Shown: positions 8,720-17,329 of the stretch, in pieces
Position numbering within the stretch: position 1 is the stretch's first letter
Layout: every line of letters begins with the position of its first letter
From: Paenibacillus lignilyticus
Lineage (GTDB): Bacteria > Bacillota > Bacilli > Paenibacillales > Paenibacillaceae
Reading direction: 5' to 3'
DNA: 64,000 nucleotides
NCBI RefSeq assembly: GCF_017942085.1
Contig: NZ_JAGKSP010000009.1
Span: 62,001-126,000 of the forward strand
Notes under the pieces: generated by a model
The model's input: only the letters and a program-made list of their open reading frames with translations
Told to the model about the DNA's origin: nothing
Database searches by the model: none
Translations under genes and position numbers: made by a program

Positions 8720-9838
8720 TTACACATCGATTTTACGGCCCTTCCAGCTTACCGAATGCAGAACATGTGCCCGGAATAGGGAATATAGGTGTATGGTCGA
8801 GAAAAATAAAAACAATAACGGATAAATTAAAAATATCCATCGATTGAAATTGCCGCATCTGTGTGCAAATCGCATCATCTGTAAAGCATACGCCGCGTAC
8901 AACAGACCACTGAGCACCATGGCACCTGAATTGAAGCCCGTAATGGAGGAAATGAGGGCTGCAGTACTCATAAAACCGCCGGTAATCCAAAGGATGGTCA
9001 TTGCCATTACGACCGGATGGGTGGATTTTGAACCGACGGCAAAGCTTTTGCACCATCCTTCGACAAGACTGCGCAAACCTTCCGGGTACATGCGAAAATC
9101 GATTATACCTCTCCCCCCCATACAGTAGACAGGAAGGTTATTATCCATGAAGGCCTGCCCCAGTGCCAGATCATCCATCACTGCGCTCAGGATTTTGTGA
9201 TGCCCCCCTGTCAAGAAATAATCCTTTTTATTGCACACGATGCACGGACCAAAAGAGCCTGCCGCTTTAAAAGCTGGCCCCCAGATTGTAAATACATTCA
9301 TGCCGACAATCACAATTACGTTAAAAATGGCAGATAGATTCTCATATAATTTATGCACGGTATGATGGGGCTGTAGGGATAAAATCCCCCTAGCGCCTTT
9401 TCGATGATAGAATCCCAAAATCTTGAACAGGCTGTCAGCATTCGTGAAAGAAGTATCTGCATCCAAGAACAGAAGCCATTGCCCTTTCGCGTGCTGAGCT
9501 CCGTGCCAACAGGCCGTAGATTTCCCTGATCCAGATTCTACCGCTTTGTTCTGCAGAACCTTGGCTCCGTAACTTTTGGCGATTTCCGCGGTCTGATCTG
9601 TCGAATGATCGTCAACAACAAGAACCTCGAATGACTGGTAATGCTGCTCTTGCAATGAACGCAGCAACGGGGAAATCCGATCTGCCTCGTTTCGGGCAGG
9701 AATTATGATGGATAGCAGCGGGAACAATTGACCGTTTTTCTCTATTGTCTTTATAATGGGTAACGTCCAGAACATGAAAATCCCCACTAGAAGAGCCAGT
9801 GAACCAACGATAAGATTGATCTCTACTGAAACGGTCAT
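8720..9838 (-). CDS. crtQ: CrtQ-type 4,4'-diaponeurosporenoate glycosyltransferase
   Basis: Family 2 glycosyltransferase that attaches a sugar to the carboxyl end of the C30 carotenoid acid. The 372-residue protein has an N-terminal membrane anchor, the nucleotide-sugar domain (SIIIPARNEADRI, VVDDHSTD, the metal-binding LFLDADTSF near residue 125) and three C-terminal membrane helices, as in staphylococcal CrtQ. The ATG at 9838 is chosen because GAGGAGG lies eight bases before it; an in-frame ATG at 9871 has no ribosome site. It is the last gene of the crt operon, 43 bases after crtN. Confidence 0.88.
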   Translation of the reverse strand: MTVSVEINLIVGSLALLVGIFMFWTLPIIKTIEKNGQLFPLLSIIIPARNEADRISPLLRSLQEQHYQSFEVLVVDDHSTDQTAEIAKSYGAKVLQNKAVESGSGKSTACWHGAQHAKGQWLLFLDADTSFTNADSLFKILGFYHRKGARGILSLQPHHTVHKLYENLSAIFNVIVIVGMNVFTIWGPAFKAAGSFGPCIVCNKKDYFLTGGHHKILSAVMDDLALGQAFMDNNLPVYCMGGRGIIDFRMYPEGLRSLVEGWCKSFAVGSKSTHPVVMAMTILWITGGFMSTAALISSITGFNSGAMVLSGLLYAAYALQMMRFAHRCGNFNRWIFLIYPLLFLFFSTIHLYSLFRAHVLHSVSWKGRKIDV

Positions 9839-9881
9839 AGCAATTTCCTCCTCAAGGTAAATGAATTGCATTCATGCTGCT

Positions 9882-11408
9882 TCACTTCCCGGTATAATCG
9901 AATACAATCCCTTGATCATCCTGCATCAGTTCCTGTGCGGTAATTCTAGCCGATAACAGCACTATTGGAACACCAGCACCCGGATGCGTGCTGCTGCCGG
10001 TAAAGTACAGATTGTCGCAATGTTTCGCCTTGCTCTGCGGTCGCATATGGTTGCTCTGAGACAAGATCGGCATCAGACCGAAAGTGGCACCATTATAGGC
10101 ATTGAACTTTGACTCGAAGTCGCGCGGGGTGATGCAAGTTTCAGTGACGATTTCCTGTTGTATATTCTCAAACCCGCGTATGTTCGTTAATGTGTTTAGA
10201 ATATAGGTTCGGTAATCCTGAATCGTTTCCTCGTTCCATTCATAATTAGCCGCGGCAACATGGGAAACCGGCATCAGAATGTATAAACCGTCCTTACCCT
10301 CGGGGGCAAGCGAAGGGTCCATTTTGGAGGCGATATAAACATAAAACGACCCATTGGTCAGTTTGTTCCCTGCAAAAATATCATGCAGATTTTTTTTCAG
10401 ATCCTCTGTAAAAATAAAATTATGAACATGCTCAATTTCCTCGTATTTTCGGTTCATGCCCAAATAGAGCAGAAAACAAGAACACGAGTATTTCATTTTA
10501 TCAATCTTTTTATCCGTAAATTTACCTTTCGTTACCCTGTCTTTGACTAGATGTTTCATGGCGTATGGGAAATCTGCATTGCATACTACAAAATCCGCAG
10601 AAGCCCTCTCCCCGTCTATGATGATGCCGGCCGCTCTGCGATTATGAATGTCTATTTCCTGCACACTTTTGTTATAGTGAATTGTCCCGCCCAGCTCTTT
10701 GAACAGCTTTTCCATAGCCTGAGCCATGGTATACATACCTCCCTTGATGAACCATACGCCATACATAAATTGAATCATCGGGATCATGGTGTAAAACGAC
10801 GGGCTTTTAAAAGGTGAAATACCAATATACAAGGTCTGAAACATGATCATCTGTTTTAGCCGTTCATTCTTCATATACTTGCTAATAAACCGGTCAGCCG
10901 TGTCGAACGTCTTCAGTTTCAAGGCTTTCCTCAGCATGGAGAAGTTATAGAAATCTCGGGATTTACGGAAGGGTCTTTGGATAATGTTGTGTTTGGCGAC
11001 CATGAAGCGTTTATAAATTTCGTGCAGATAGAGAAAGAAGCCCTCCATATCCTCTTCGCTGATCTTTTCGATCGTCTTTGTCAGTTCCGCAAGATCGGAG
11101 GAAATGTCGAAAGGCTCGTCTGGAATATCACTGTAATAAACCCGGTACATCGGGTCCAATCTCTCCATGGGAATGTAATCATCCGGATTGCGGCCGCAAA
11201 GCTCGAAAATTTCCCTGTACAGCTCCGGCATCATGACGATCGTTGGTCCCAAATCAAACTTGAACCCCCCCGTCTCGATCCGGTTCATTTTCCCGCCCGG
11301 CGAGGCTTCTTTCTCAAAGATTTCAACCTGATACCCCGCATGCTGCAGTCTTATAGCGCTGGCAAGCCCGGCGACGCCAGCGCCAATAACAATAACCTTC
11401 TTGCTCAT
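9882..11408 (-). CDS. crtN: CrtN-type 4,4'-diapophytoene desaturase
   Basis: FAD-dependent desaturase that turns colourless dehydrosqualene into yellow 4,4'-diaponeurosporene. The 508-residue protein begins with a dinucleotide fold (VIVIGAGVAGLASA) and carries stretches I recognise from Staphylococcus CrtN: DLGPTIVMMP, FQTLYIGI, FIKGGMYTMAQAM and the C-terminal FAD motif TGSSTHPGAGVPIVLLSA. These separate it from the CrtP paralogue encoded upstream. The ATG overlaps the stop of crtO (ATGA), so translation is coupled. Confidence 0.92.
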   Translation of the reverse strand: MSKKVIVIGAGVAGLASAIRLQHAGYQVEIFEKEASPGGKMNRIETGGFKFDLGPTIVMMPELYREIFELCGRNPDDYIPMERLDPMYRVYYSDIPDEPFDISSDLAELTKTIEKISEEDMEGFFLYLHEIYKRFMVAKHNIIQRPFRKSRDFYNFSMLRKALKLKTFDTADRFISKYMKNERLKQMIMFQTLYIGISPFKSPSFYTMIPMIQFMYGVWFIKGGMYTMAQAMEKLFKELGGTIHYNKSVQEIDIHNRRAAGIIIDGERASADFVVCNADFPYAMKHLVKDRVTKGKFTDKKIDKMKYSCSCFLLYLGMNRKYEEIEHVHNFIFTEDLKKNLHDIFAGNKLTNGSFYVYIASKMDPSLAPEGKDGLYILMPVSHVAAANYEWNEETIQDYRTYILNTLTNIRGFENIQQEIVTETCITPRDFESKFNAYNGATFGLMPILSQSNHMRPQSKAKHCDNLYFTGSSTHPGAGVPIVLLSARITAQELMQDDQGIVFDYTGK

Positions 11409-11911
11409 GTGAATAATCCCGCTCCCATTCTATTCGTTCTTGCCGTAATCGCATCGATGCGCCCGCGATTGTATCTCTGCACAATTATAAATGGCAAGTT
11501 GAACATCACCGCATACAGGACCATGACCCAACCCGCCCATACGGGGTTCCATAAGAAAAACAACGGTGCAGGCACCATAGACAGCCAGTGGGTCAGCTCC
11601 GCACGTTTCGTTTCCGCAGCAAATACGACCAAGTCGCTTGCTTCGGTACCATGCAATTTCTTCTTGCCATACCCTTTTTTCAGAATCGCGGTCCCGTCTA
11701 TCAGATGCCCTTTCCATCTTTTTACGCGAAATAACTGCTGCCAAAGCTTACCCGATTTCTCCCATGCGAGGATCCGAAACCAGACACTGTCTTGCAGAAA
11801 ATACGCCAGAGGAAGCTTCAAGCAAAAGACGGAAACAATGACATGAAAAAATGCCCAAGCGAATATGTCGATGCTAACGGTCCAATAGACAGGAAACGAT
11901 AATGGCGGCAC
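11405..11911 (-). CDS. crtO: CrtO-type glycosyl-diaponeurosporenoate acyltransferase
   Basis: Membrane acyltransferase that adds a fatty acid to the sugar of the glycosylated carotenoid, the last staphyloxanthin step. The 168-residue protein has four hydrophobic segments and conserved CrtO features (WAFFHVIVS, WEKSGKLWQQLFRVKRWK, AELTHWLSMVPAPLFFLWNP). It starts at GTG 11911 with GGAGGA six bases before it. It lies between aldH (32 bases upstream) and crtN (4-base overlap). Its position before crtN and crtQ differs from the staphylococcal order crtO-P-Q-M-N. Confidence 0.88.
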   Translation of the reverse strand: MPPLSFPVYWTVSIDIFAWAFFHVIVSVFCLKLPLAYFLQDSVWFRILAWEKSGKLWQQLFRVKRWKGHLIDGTAILKKGYGKKKLHGTEASDLVVFAAETKRAELTHWLSMVPAPLFFLWNPVWAGWVMVLYAVMFNLPFIIVQRYNRGRIDAITARTNRMGAGLFT

Positions 11912-11943
11912 ACGGAATCCTCCTAGTGATTTCTATTGTTTCC

Positions 11944-13341
11944 TTACAACAGCCATTTTCTAAACTTACGCACGATAGCCATATCCTGATCGGTATAGGG
12001 CGGAAATTTATCGGATACATGCAAGTAACGATACGCGTTGTACTCGGTCTTCTCATATCCGAAAGCCAGAAAACCCGCCTTGCCGTGATAGCTGCCGTGT
12101 CCGCTGCGCCCAACTCCGCCGAACGCAATACGGGGATTGGCGCCATGATGGATGACTTGATTGATGCTGACCGTGGTCGATCGCATGTATTTTTGGATCA
12201 GACTAATGTGCTGCTCGTTCTTGCTAAAAATATAAGCGACCAGTGCATCCCGCTGAATCATCTTTTGATCTAATAAGGCTTCCAGGTTGCTATAGGGAAT
12301 GACGGGAAGAATAGGACCAAAAATCTCCTCCCGCAGAATGGAGCTGCCTGGTTGAATATCTGTTATTACGGTTGGGGAGATGAATAACTCATCCGCATCG
12401 TAAGCACCCCCTTGCCGAACTTTGCCCTGCTCCATAAAATGCAGTAGTTTTTGAAAGTGCCGGTAATGTGAAATGCTCGCATAGTCCTTGCTATCCTTGG
12501 GAAATTCCCCGTAAAACTCGACAAGCGCAGCACCAATTTCCAATAACGTTCTTTTATAGATCGCTTCATGAACGAATAGCGTGTCCGGCGCAATGCAGGT
12601 CTGGCCTGCATTAAGAAATTTGCCCCAGACGATTTCCCGAATAGTTTCAGGCGAAAAACCCGTCTCATCCAAAATACAAGCGTTCTTGCCACCGAGTTCC
12701 AATATGACGGGAATAAGCTGCATGGCAGCCTGCTGCGATACGGCCTTTCCTGTCTCCCCGCTCCCTGTAAAAAAAATGAGATCAAATGGCAGGGTCGTCA
12801 ATAATTTCGCAATTTGCCTATCCCCTGTCACAACGGACAGGACTTCAGGCGGAAACGTTTGGCTGACAACCTTTTGCAGCAGTTCGCTTGTTGCTGCCGC
12901 ATGCTCGGAGGGTTTAATGACGCAACGGTTTCCCGCTGCAAGCGCGCTGATGGCCGGCATCAATGCGAGTTGCAGCGGATAATTCCATGGGCTGATGATA
13001 AGAACACTGCCGTAGGGACTTCTCTTTGCGCGAATCGCTTCTATGTAGCCGAATTTGAATTGATAGGATCGCTGAGGTTTGGTCCACTTCCTCAATGACC
13101 CGCATACATGCTCAATCTCATTCAACAGAAGTGCAATTTCGAAAGAAAATGCTTCAAAAGCAGGTCTTCGCATATCGGAAACAAGCGCTTTAATGAATTC
13201 CGCCTCATGGTCAATCAGCATTTGTTTCAAGCGCAGAAGCGTGTTTCTCCTCTCAAACACTGTAGGGACAGCGCGCCGGAGAATATCTTCCTGTTGCATG
13301 TCCAGTAAGGCGCGCAGAGCTATAATCCCCTGATCACCCAT
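11944..13341 (-). CDS. aldH: Aldehyde dehydrogenase, probably 4,4'-diaponeurosporenal dehydrogenase
   Basis: Oxidises the terminal aldehyde made by CrtP to the carboxylic acid that CrtQ glycosylates. The 465-residue protein has the NAD-binding and catalytic motifs of class 3-like aldehyde dehydrogenases: NYPLQLALMPAISALAAGN, FTGSGETGKAV, ILELGGKNACI (general base Glu) and NAGQTCIAPD with the catalytic Cys. The ATG at 13341 overlaps the crtP stop by 8 bases and has AAGGG upstream. The substrate is inferred from operon position. In S. aureus the equivalent gene is unlinked to crtOPQMN, so its location here is notable. Confidence 0.88.
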   Translation of the reverse strand: MGDQGIIALRALLDMQQEDILRRAVPTVFERRNTLLRLKQMLIDHEAEFIKALVSDMRRPAFEAFSFEIALLLNEIEHVCGSLRKWTKPQRSYQFKFGYIEAIRAKRSPYGSVLIISPWNYPLQLALMPAISALAAGNRCVIKPSEHAAATSELLQKVVSQTFPPEVLSVVTGDRQIAKLLTTLPFDLIFFTGSGETGKAVSQQAAMQLIPVILELGGKNACILDETGFSPETIREIVWGKFLNAGQTCIAPDTLFVHEAIYKRTLLEIGAALVEFYGEFPKDSKDYASISHYRHFQKLLHFMEQGKVRQGGAYDADELFISPTVITDIQPGSSILREEIFGPILPVIPYSNLEALLDQKMIQRDALVAYIFSKNEQHISLIQKYMRSTTVSINQVIHHGANPRIAFGGVGRSGHGSYHGKAGFLAFGYEKTEYNAYRYLHVSDKFPPYTDQDMAIVRKFRKWLL

Positions 13342-14830
13342 TGCTCGCATCCCTTTGCACGATTTTATCCCGTACCTGCTGACCGCTTAATGTCACCATA
13401 GGCATGCCGCCTCCCGGGTTTACCGTTCCACCGACAAAGTAAAGATTGTCGTACCTCGTGCTATGCTTCGGATGCTTAAACCCTTTATTTTTCTTGCGAT
13501 CGGATAATGTACCGTAGATGGCACCCCGGTCGGATCCATAGATTCGTTTAATATCTTCCGGGGTCCATACATCTTTGGTCACGATGTTATCGCGTAGTCC
13601 CTCCAGACCCATTCTTTCTAATTTCATCAGCACCAATTCGGCAAAACGATCGTAGTCCTGCTGAGTAAGCGGTTTATCCTGAATATAAGGGATATGAGGC
13701 AGGACCTTTAGATTCTCATATCCTTCGCTTGTCTGCCCGGGATCTGTTTTGTTGACGTTCACCAGATAGATGATCGGGTCGTCCGGCAGCTCGTGGCGGT
13801 GAAAGATTTTATCCATTTGCCGCTTCATATTTTCAGCAAAGAAGAAATTGTGATGTGCTAGCTGCGGGTATGTTTTCTTCACGCCGAGGTGCATGACAAG
13901 ACCCGAGCTAGCCGGTTCATATTTCTTTTTTAGTTTATGGATGAAAGGCTTTTCTTCCTGCAGCAAATGCTCGTAGAACGGGATGACCTCCATATTGGAA
14001 ATGTAGTAGTCGGCAGACAGTTCTGTCCCGTCTTCCAAAAAGGCCCTGGTGATTTGACCATCCTTTTTCTCGAGCCCGACAATACGTTTGCCCGTATGAA
14101 TCGACACGCCTATTTCCTCTGCAAGCTTCACCAAGCCGTCGGCGAGCAGGTGCATCCCGCCAGGGACGTACCACAAGCCTTGCTCATGCTGCATATAGAT
14201 CATCATGTTCAGAACAGCCGGCGCATCGTAAGGAGAAGAACCGACGTATTTGATGAAATAAGAGAGCATATCTCGCAGATCCGGGTTGCTTATTCGTTTG
14301 GCAATAGACTTATGTACCGTGGAAAACAAATCGAAGTTCTTGAGCGCATTAAGCGCGCCATTATATCGAGCGATATCTTTGGTGTTGTCAGCGCCATGCT
14401 TGAAGTAGCCTTGTTCAGTCATCTCGTATAATTTTTTGGAGTATTGGAGCAGCTTACCGTACTCTAACATATCCTTCTCATTCAATGAGGTATTCTTCGC
14501 TTTCATCTCTTCAATATCTTCATAGAGATCCACAATATTGCCATTCGGGAAAAAGGATCGCCACTGATGGTTCAATTTTACAGTCGGGACGTAATCTATC
14601 ATCTTCTTGCCGCTTGCAGCAAATAGCTTTTCAAAGATTTGCGGCATCGTCAGTATGGATGGCCCGAGATCAAAGCCAAAGCCATCTTGCTCTAGCCGAT
14701 TTAATTTGCCGCCTATATGATTGTTCTGTTCGTATAAAGAAACGCTATAGCCGCTTTGGCTGAGGGATATAGCAGCAGACAGACCGCCAAGTCCCCCGCC
14801 GATAATCAATACGCTTTTTTGATTTGACAA
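13334..14830 (-). CDS. crtP: CrtP-type 4,4'-diaponeurosporene oxidase
   Basis: FAD-dependent paralogue of CrtN that oxidises the terminal methyl group of diaponeurosporene to an aldehyde. The 498-residue protein closely follows Staphylococcus CrtP: SVSLYEQNNHIGGKLNRLEQ, FDLGPSILTMP, FIKYVGSSPYDAPAVLNM, QGLWYVPGGMHLLADGL and GGTVNPGGGMPMVTLSGQQV. I prefer the TTG at 14830, which gives MSNQKSVLIIGGG and has AAGGTG nine bases before it. A GTG at 14842 would add four residues but lies on top of the ribosome site. It follows crtM by only 15 bases. Confidence 0.9.
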   Translation of the reverse strand: MSNQKSVLIIGGGLGGLSAAISLSQSGYSVSLYEQNNHIGGKLNRLEQDGFGFDLGPSILTMPQIFEKLFAASGKKMIDYVPTVKLNHQWRSFFPNGNIVDLYEDIEEMKAKNTSLNEKDMLEYGKLLQYSKKLYEMTEQGYFKHGADNTKDIARYNGALNALKNFDLFSTVHKSIAKRISNPDLRDMLSYFIKYVGSSPYDAPAVLNMMIYMQHEQGLWYVPGGMHLLADGLVKLAEEIGVSIHTGKRIVGLEKKDGQITRAFLEDGTELSADYYISNMEVIPFYEHLLQEEKPFIHKLKKKYEPASSGLVMHLGVKKTYPQLAHHNFFFAENMKRQMDKIFHRHELPDDPIIYLVNVNKTDPGQTSEGYENLKVLPHIPYIQDKPLTQQDYDRFAELVLMKLERMGLEGLRDNIVTKDVWTPEDIKRIYGSDRGAIYGTLSDRKKNKGFKHPKHSTRYDNLYFVGGTVNPGGGMPMVTLSGQQVRDKIVQRDASNG

Positions 14831-14845
14831 TTCAAACAACACCTT

Positions 14846-15715
14846 TCACACAATTTGGGAGAAGTTGCTAATGTCAGCGCCGATCTTGGTCATCTTTTCT
14901 TTCGATACATAGTTGCGCTTGGAGAAACAATCATAATTGCTGCATCTTACGGCATCCAATATGCTTCTGTACACGCCTACAGACAAAGAAAGAGGCAGCC
15001 TGCTGTCAGCGTCAAAGAGATTTATGCTCGTATTGAAATCGTCGTATAAGGATTCTGCAAGTTTAGCTAGACTTTCCCACAATCGAATAAAACTTTCCGT
15101 AATGAGACCATCACGTAAATCCGCCTGCGTATATCGGAAGCGCTCCATTTCTTCTTCGGGCAAATAAATCCGTTGCTTGCTATGTAAATCTTCGCCAATG
15201 TCCCGCAGGATATTCGTTATTTGCATAGCGATGCCTAAATGAATCGCGTATGGACGCAAATCGGCAGTAGCTTTGGAAGCCAGGACTGGTAATAGCATCA
15301 AACCTACCGAGCCTGCAACATAATAACTGTACCGTTCAAGCTCATGCATGGTTTTCGGAACGGAAAAATTCAAATCCATCCACTGTCCCGTTAACTGATC
15401 GTAGAATGGTTGAATGTCCATTTCATAGGCAGTAAAAACGCTTCTGAGCGAGCGCCACAGAGGATGATCTATCTCCGCCCGATTCCTGAATAAATCGAGC
15501 TCTTCCTTTAATCGCTTTAGCGACTCGAGCTTTTCCGTTTGTGGTTGATTTGAATCTGCACATTCGTCTGCAGTTCTGCAAAAAGCATAAATCGCGTAGA
15601 CAGCATTGGCTTTTTCCGGCGGAAGCTGCGAAAAAGCGTAATAAAAGCTTTTAGAATGTTTTTTGATAATGGTTTCACAATAGGCAAAATCAGCTTGCAT
15701 TTGCTCTGTGTCCAT
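14846..15715 (-). CDS. crtM: CrtM-type dehydrosqualene (4,4'-diapophytoene) synthase
   Basis: Condenses two farnesyl diphosphates to the C30 precursor of the pigment. The 289-residue protein has both magnesium-binding Asp-rich regions of squalene/phytoene synthases: TADECAD (about residues 48-54) and NILRDIGEDLHSKQRIYLP (about 165-185). The ATG at 15715 is preceded by GGAGAGGG. It is the first intact gene of the crt operon. Sequence alone does not strictly separate C30 from C40 synthases; the C30 call rests on the CrtN, CrtP, CrtQ and CrtO neighbours. Confidence 0.9.
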   Translation of the reverse strand: MDTEQMQADFAYCETIIKKHSKSFYYAFSQLPPEKANAVYAIYAFCRTADECADSNQPQTEKLESLKRLKEELDLFRNRAEIDHPLWRSLRSVFTAYEMDIQPFYDQLTGQWMDLNFSVPKTMHELERYSYYVAGSVGLMLLPVLASKATADLRPYAIHLGIAMQITNILRDIGEDLHSKQRIYLPEEEMERFRYTQADLRDGLITESFIRLWESLAKLAESLYDDFNTSINLFDADSRLPLSLSVGVYRSILDAVRCSNYDCFSKRNYVSKEKMTKIGADISNFSQIV

Positions 15716-15883
15716 AACGACCCTCTCCTGACCTTGGGGGTACTCAATTTAATCTTTCTGTTCAGTAAAGCAAGTGTTACGAGTAAGTGTCGCATTATTC
15801 AGACGATTATAAAGGAAGAAGAGCTATCTCATCGGTCAATAAGTAACGGCACCATTATGTATATTTTTTCGAGTTTTTATATC
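15716..15883 (-). promoter_or_regulatory. Leader region of the crt operon
   Basis: Contains a good -10 (TATAAT, 15811-15806) reading towards crtM. The only -35-like hexamer upstream, TTGACC (15839-15834), is 22 bases away, longer than usual for SigA promoters. A single TGTATA/TATACA element (15857-15862), like the unit in the photoreceptor operator, lies 17 bases further upstream. Whether this is an active promoter, or the operon is read from the divergent promoter at 17.2 kb, is not decided by sequence. Confidence 0.3.
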
Positions 15884-16275
15884 TCATTCGGCCTGAATAA
15901 AGCGTTTGGTCTCCCTAAACTCCGGGATCTTCGCAGCGCCAATTCCGAATATCGCGATTCTTAACTCCAGTTCAGCTTGTTCTAAAACAAACTCCAGTCT
16001 CTTCTCAGATTCATGAGCGGCCTCCAGCAACCCGCGTCCGAATCCGACGAGATTCGCTCCCAGTGCCAATGCTTTGGATGCCTAGAGTCCGTTCGTATTG
16101 TCGCCGCTCTCCCGATTAAGTAGTTGTCAGGTAATACAGAACGTACATCCTGTATGCACTCGCCAGTCGGAATTCCCCACTCTGCGAATGTTTCCGCTGC
16201 CCAACTAACTATTCATCAGATCACGGGAACGCAGTTTTTCTACTTGGCTCCAAGAGGTGCCTCCTGCACCCAGCC
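15884..16275 (-). pseudogene. Remnant of type 2 isopentenyl-diphosphate isomerase (fni/idi2)
   Basis: Three blocks of the C-terminal half of an FMN-dependent IDI-2 can be read in different frames: GAGGTSWSQVEKLR (about 16240-16272), EWGIPTGECIQDVRSVLPDN (about 16120-16185), and ALGANLVGFGRGLLEAA to the end at 15884. They are broken by at least two frameshifts and an in-frame TAG at 16082-16084, where an intact gene would read GGIRNGLD. The N-terminal half is missing and the reading joins the EAL-domain remnant upstream. IDI-2 supplies dimethylallyl diphosphate, so the gene once fitted the isoprenoid operon. Confidence 0.7.
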
Positions 16276-16882
16276 GCTTCGAGTAATAGTTCGGCCGTTC
16301 GCTGTTTTAATTCATCTTCTTCTGCAACGCCCAGAACATATGTCCGATCCAACTTCTTATAATGAGGCTCGAGTTCTGTCAATACTTCCGCCGTACTGAA
16401 GCCCTCGCCGACATTGTCAAGCGCATATTGAAACCCTTTGCTCTTATAGAAATTCAGGATACGTTTCAAATGCGACAAATCCTCTGTTTCCTCGGTTTGG
16501 ACCACTTCAAAAACGAACAGCGCAGCTCAATATTCGATCTTGACGTTAATTCTACTGTAGACTTCAAGCAATATTCGGGCGAATAAATAAAAGTTGGTAT
16601 AAAATTAATAAACGTCTTCGCTCGAAGAGGCGCTGCCGCCTCGACCGCTTTCATTCTGCAAAGCCTATCCAGGGCGTAAAGCCGGCCTCGTGCCTTCGCA
16701 GTTGAGAAGACTTGATTTAGATACAGCAAGACCCCATCTTCGCTTATGAATCTAGCTAAAGCTTCAAAGGCATAGATCCGCTCATCAACGTCTACAATCG
16801 GTTGAAAATGGTTAACCGTCCTTTATTCGTCTATTAAGTTGTCGACGCAATGCGTTTCAAGAACCGTGAGAAGTTCGGACAT
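16276..16882 (-). pseudogene. Remnant of an EAL-domain (cyclic-di-GMP type) protein
   Basis: A start with AAAGGAGGGAG before ATG 16882 leads into 19 codons and then TAA at 16823-16825. The same frame continues as an EAL domain (HFQPIVDVDERIYAFEALAR, then FINFIPTFIYSPEYCL). A frameshift near 16500 moves the rest (VVQTEETEDLSHLKRIL, LDNVGEGFSTAEVL, KLDRTYV) to another frame, and the C-terminus is replaced by isomerase-gene sequence. The catalytic DDFG motif reads DNVG, so even the ancestor may not have been an active phosphodiesterase. Confidence 0.7.
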
Positions 16883-16902
16883 CTCCCTCCTTTGTCGTCC
16901 CT

Positions 16903-17088
16903 TTAGCCGAAAAGAAGCTTCTCATTATACAGATGATCGTGATAAAAATCTGCAAGCTCTCGGGCTTCGAACTCTTTAAGCGTTATCGTAATTTTATCTG
17001 TTTGTTTCAAAGCGCTACTCCTACTCATAAGTCCGGGTAAATCGCGTATTAATTTGAGAAGCTGAATACCTTCGGGCCTTGAAGTCAA
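16903..17088 (-). CDS. Small hypothetical protein, first gene behind the divergent operator
   Basis: A 61-residue charged protein of unknown function, starting at a TTG at 17088 with AGGAG seven bases upstream. It ends 20 bases before the EAL remnant, so it looks like the first gene of the former operon running towards crtM. No domain is recognised. It could itself be a remnant. Confidence 0.4.
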   Translation of the reverse strand: MTSRPEGIQLLKLIRDLPGLMSRSSALKQTDKITITLKEFEARELADFYHDHLYNEKLLFG

Positions 17089-17194
17089 ATTACAACTCCT
17101 TCATTCCGGATTCCTGGCAGATGATGAACTTCTCTCCACTGCTCTTTGGCTGTCTACTCAGATCGGCTTGGATTCTTTTTCCTTTTTATGGTTA

Positions 17195-17232
17195 TGTATA
17201 GGTTTTGAAAATAATTATACAAAACCTATACA
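17195..17232. promoter_or_regulatory. Large inverted repeat: probable photoreceptor operator with overlapping divergent promoters
   Basis: TGTATAGGTTTTG (17195-17207) and its exact reverse complement CAAAACCTATACA (17220-17232) flank a 12-base A/T spacer. On the + strand TATACAAAACC is followed directly by TATACAAAAAT, an 11-base direct repeat fitting the nnTnnACAnnn units known from CarH operators. Promoter-like hexamers are embedded in both directions: TTGAAA, 16 bases, TATACA (+, ending 17232) and TTGTAT, 16 bases, TATACA (-, ending 17195). Binding here could shut off the regulator gene and the leftward operon together. Confidence 0.7.
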
Positions 17233-17329
17233 AAAATGACAAGAGATGTTTCGAACAAATATTTTTTGCCTTATAACTCTCCTCATTTTGTATCGATTAT
17301 GTATAATTACATTAAGGAGGGATTGAAGT

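Noticed and set aside
10977..11846. 289-codon open frame on the + strand
   Set aside because: It lies opposite crtN and crtO, has no family resemblance and no ribosome site.
9882..14830. crtN and crtP as a simple duplicate pair of the same enzyme
   Set aside because: Each matches a different staphylococcal enzyme over many conserved blocks, so they are separate functions.
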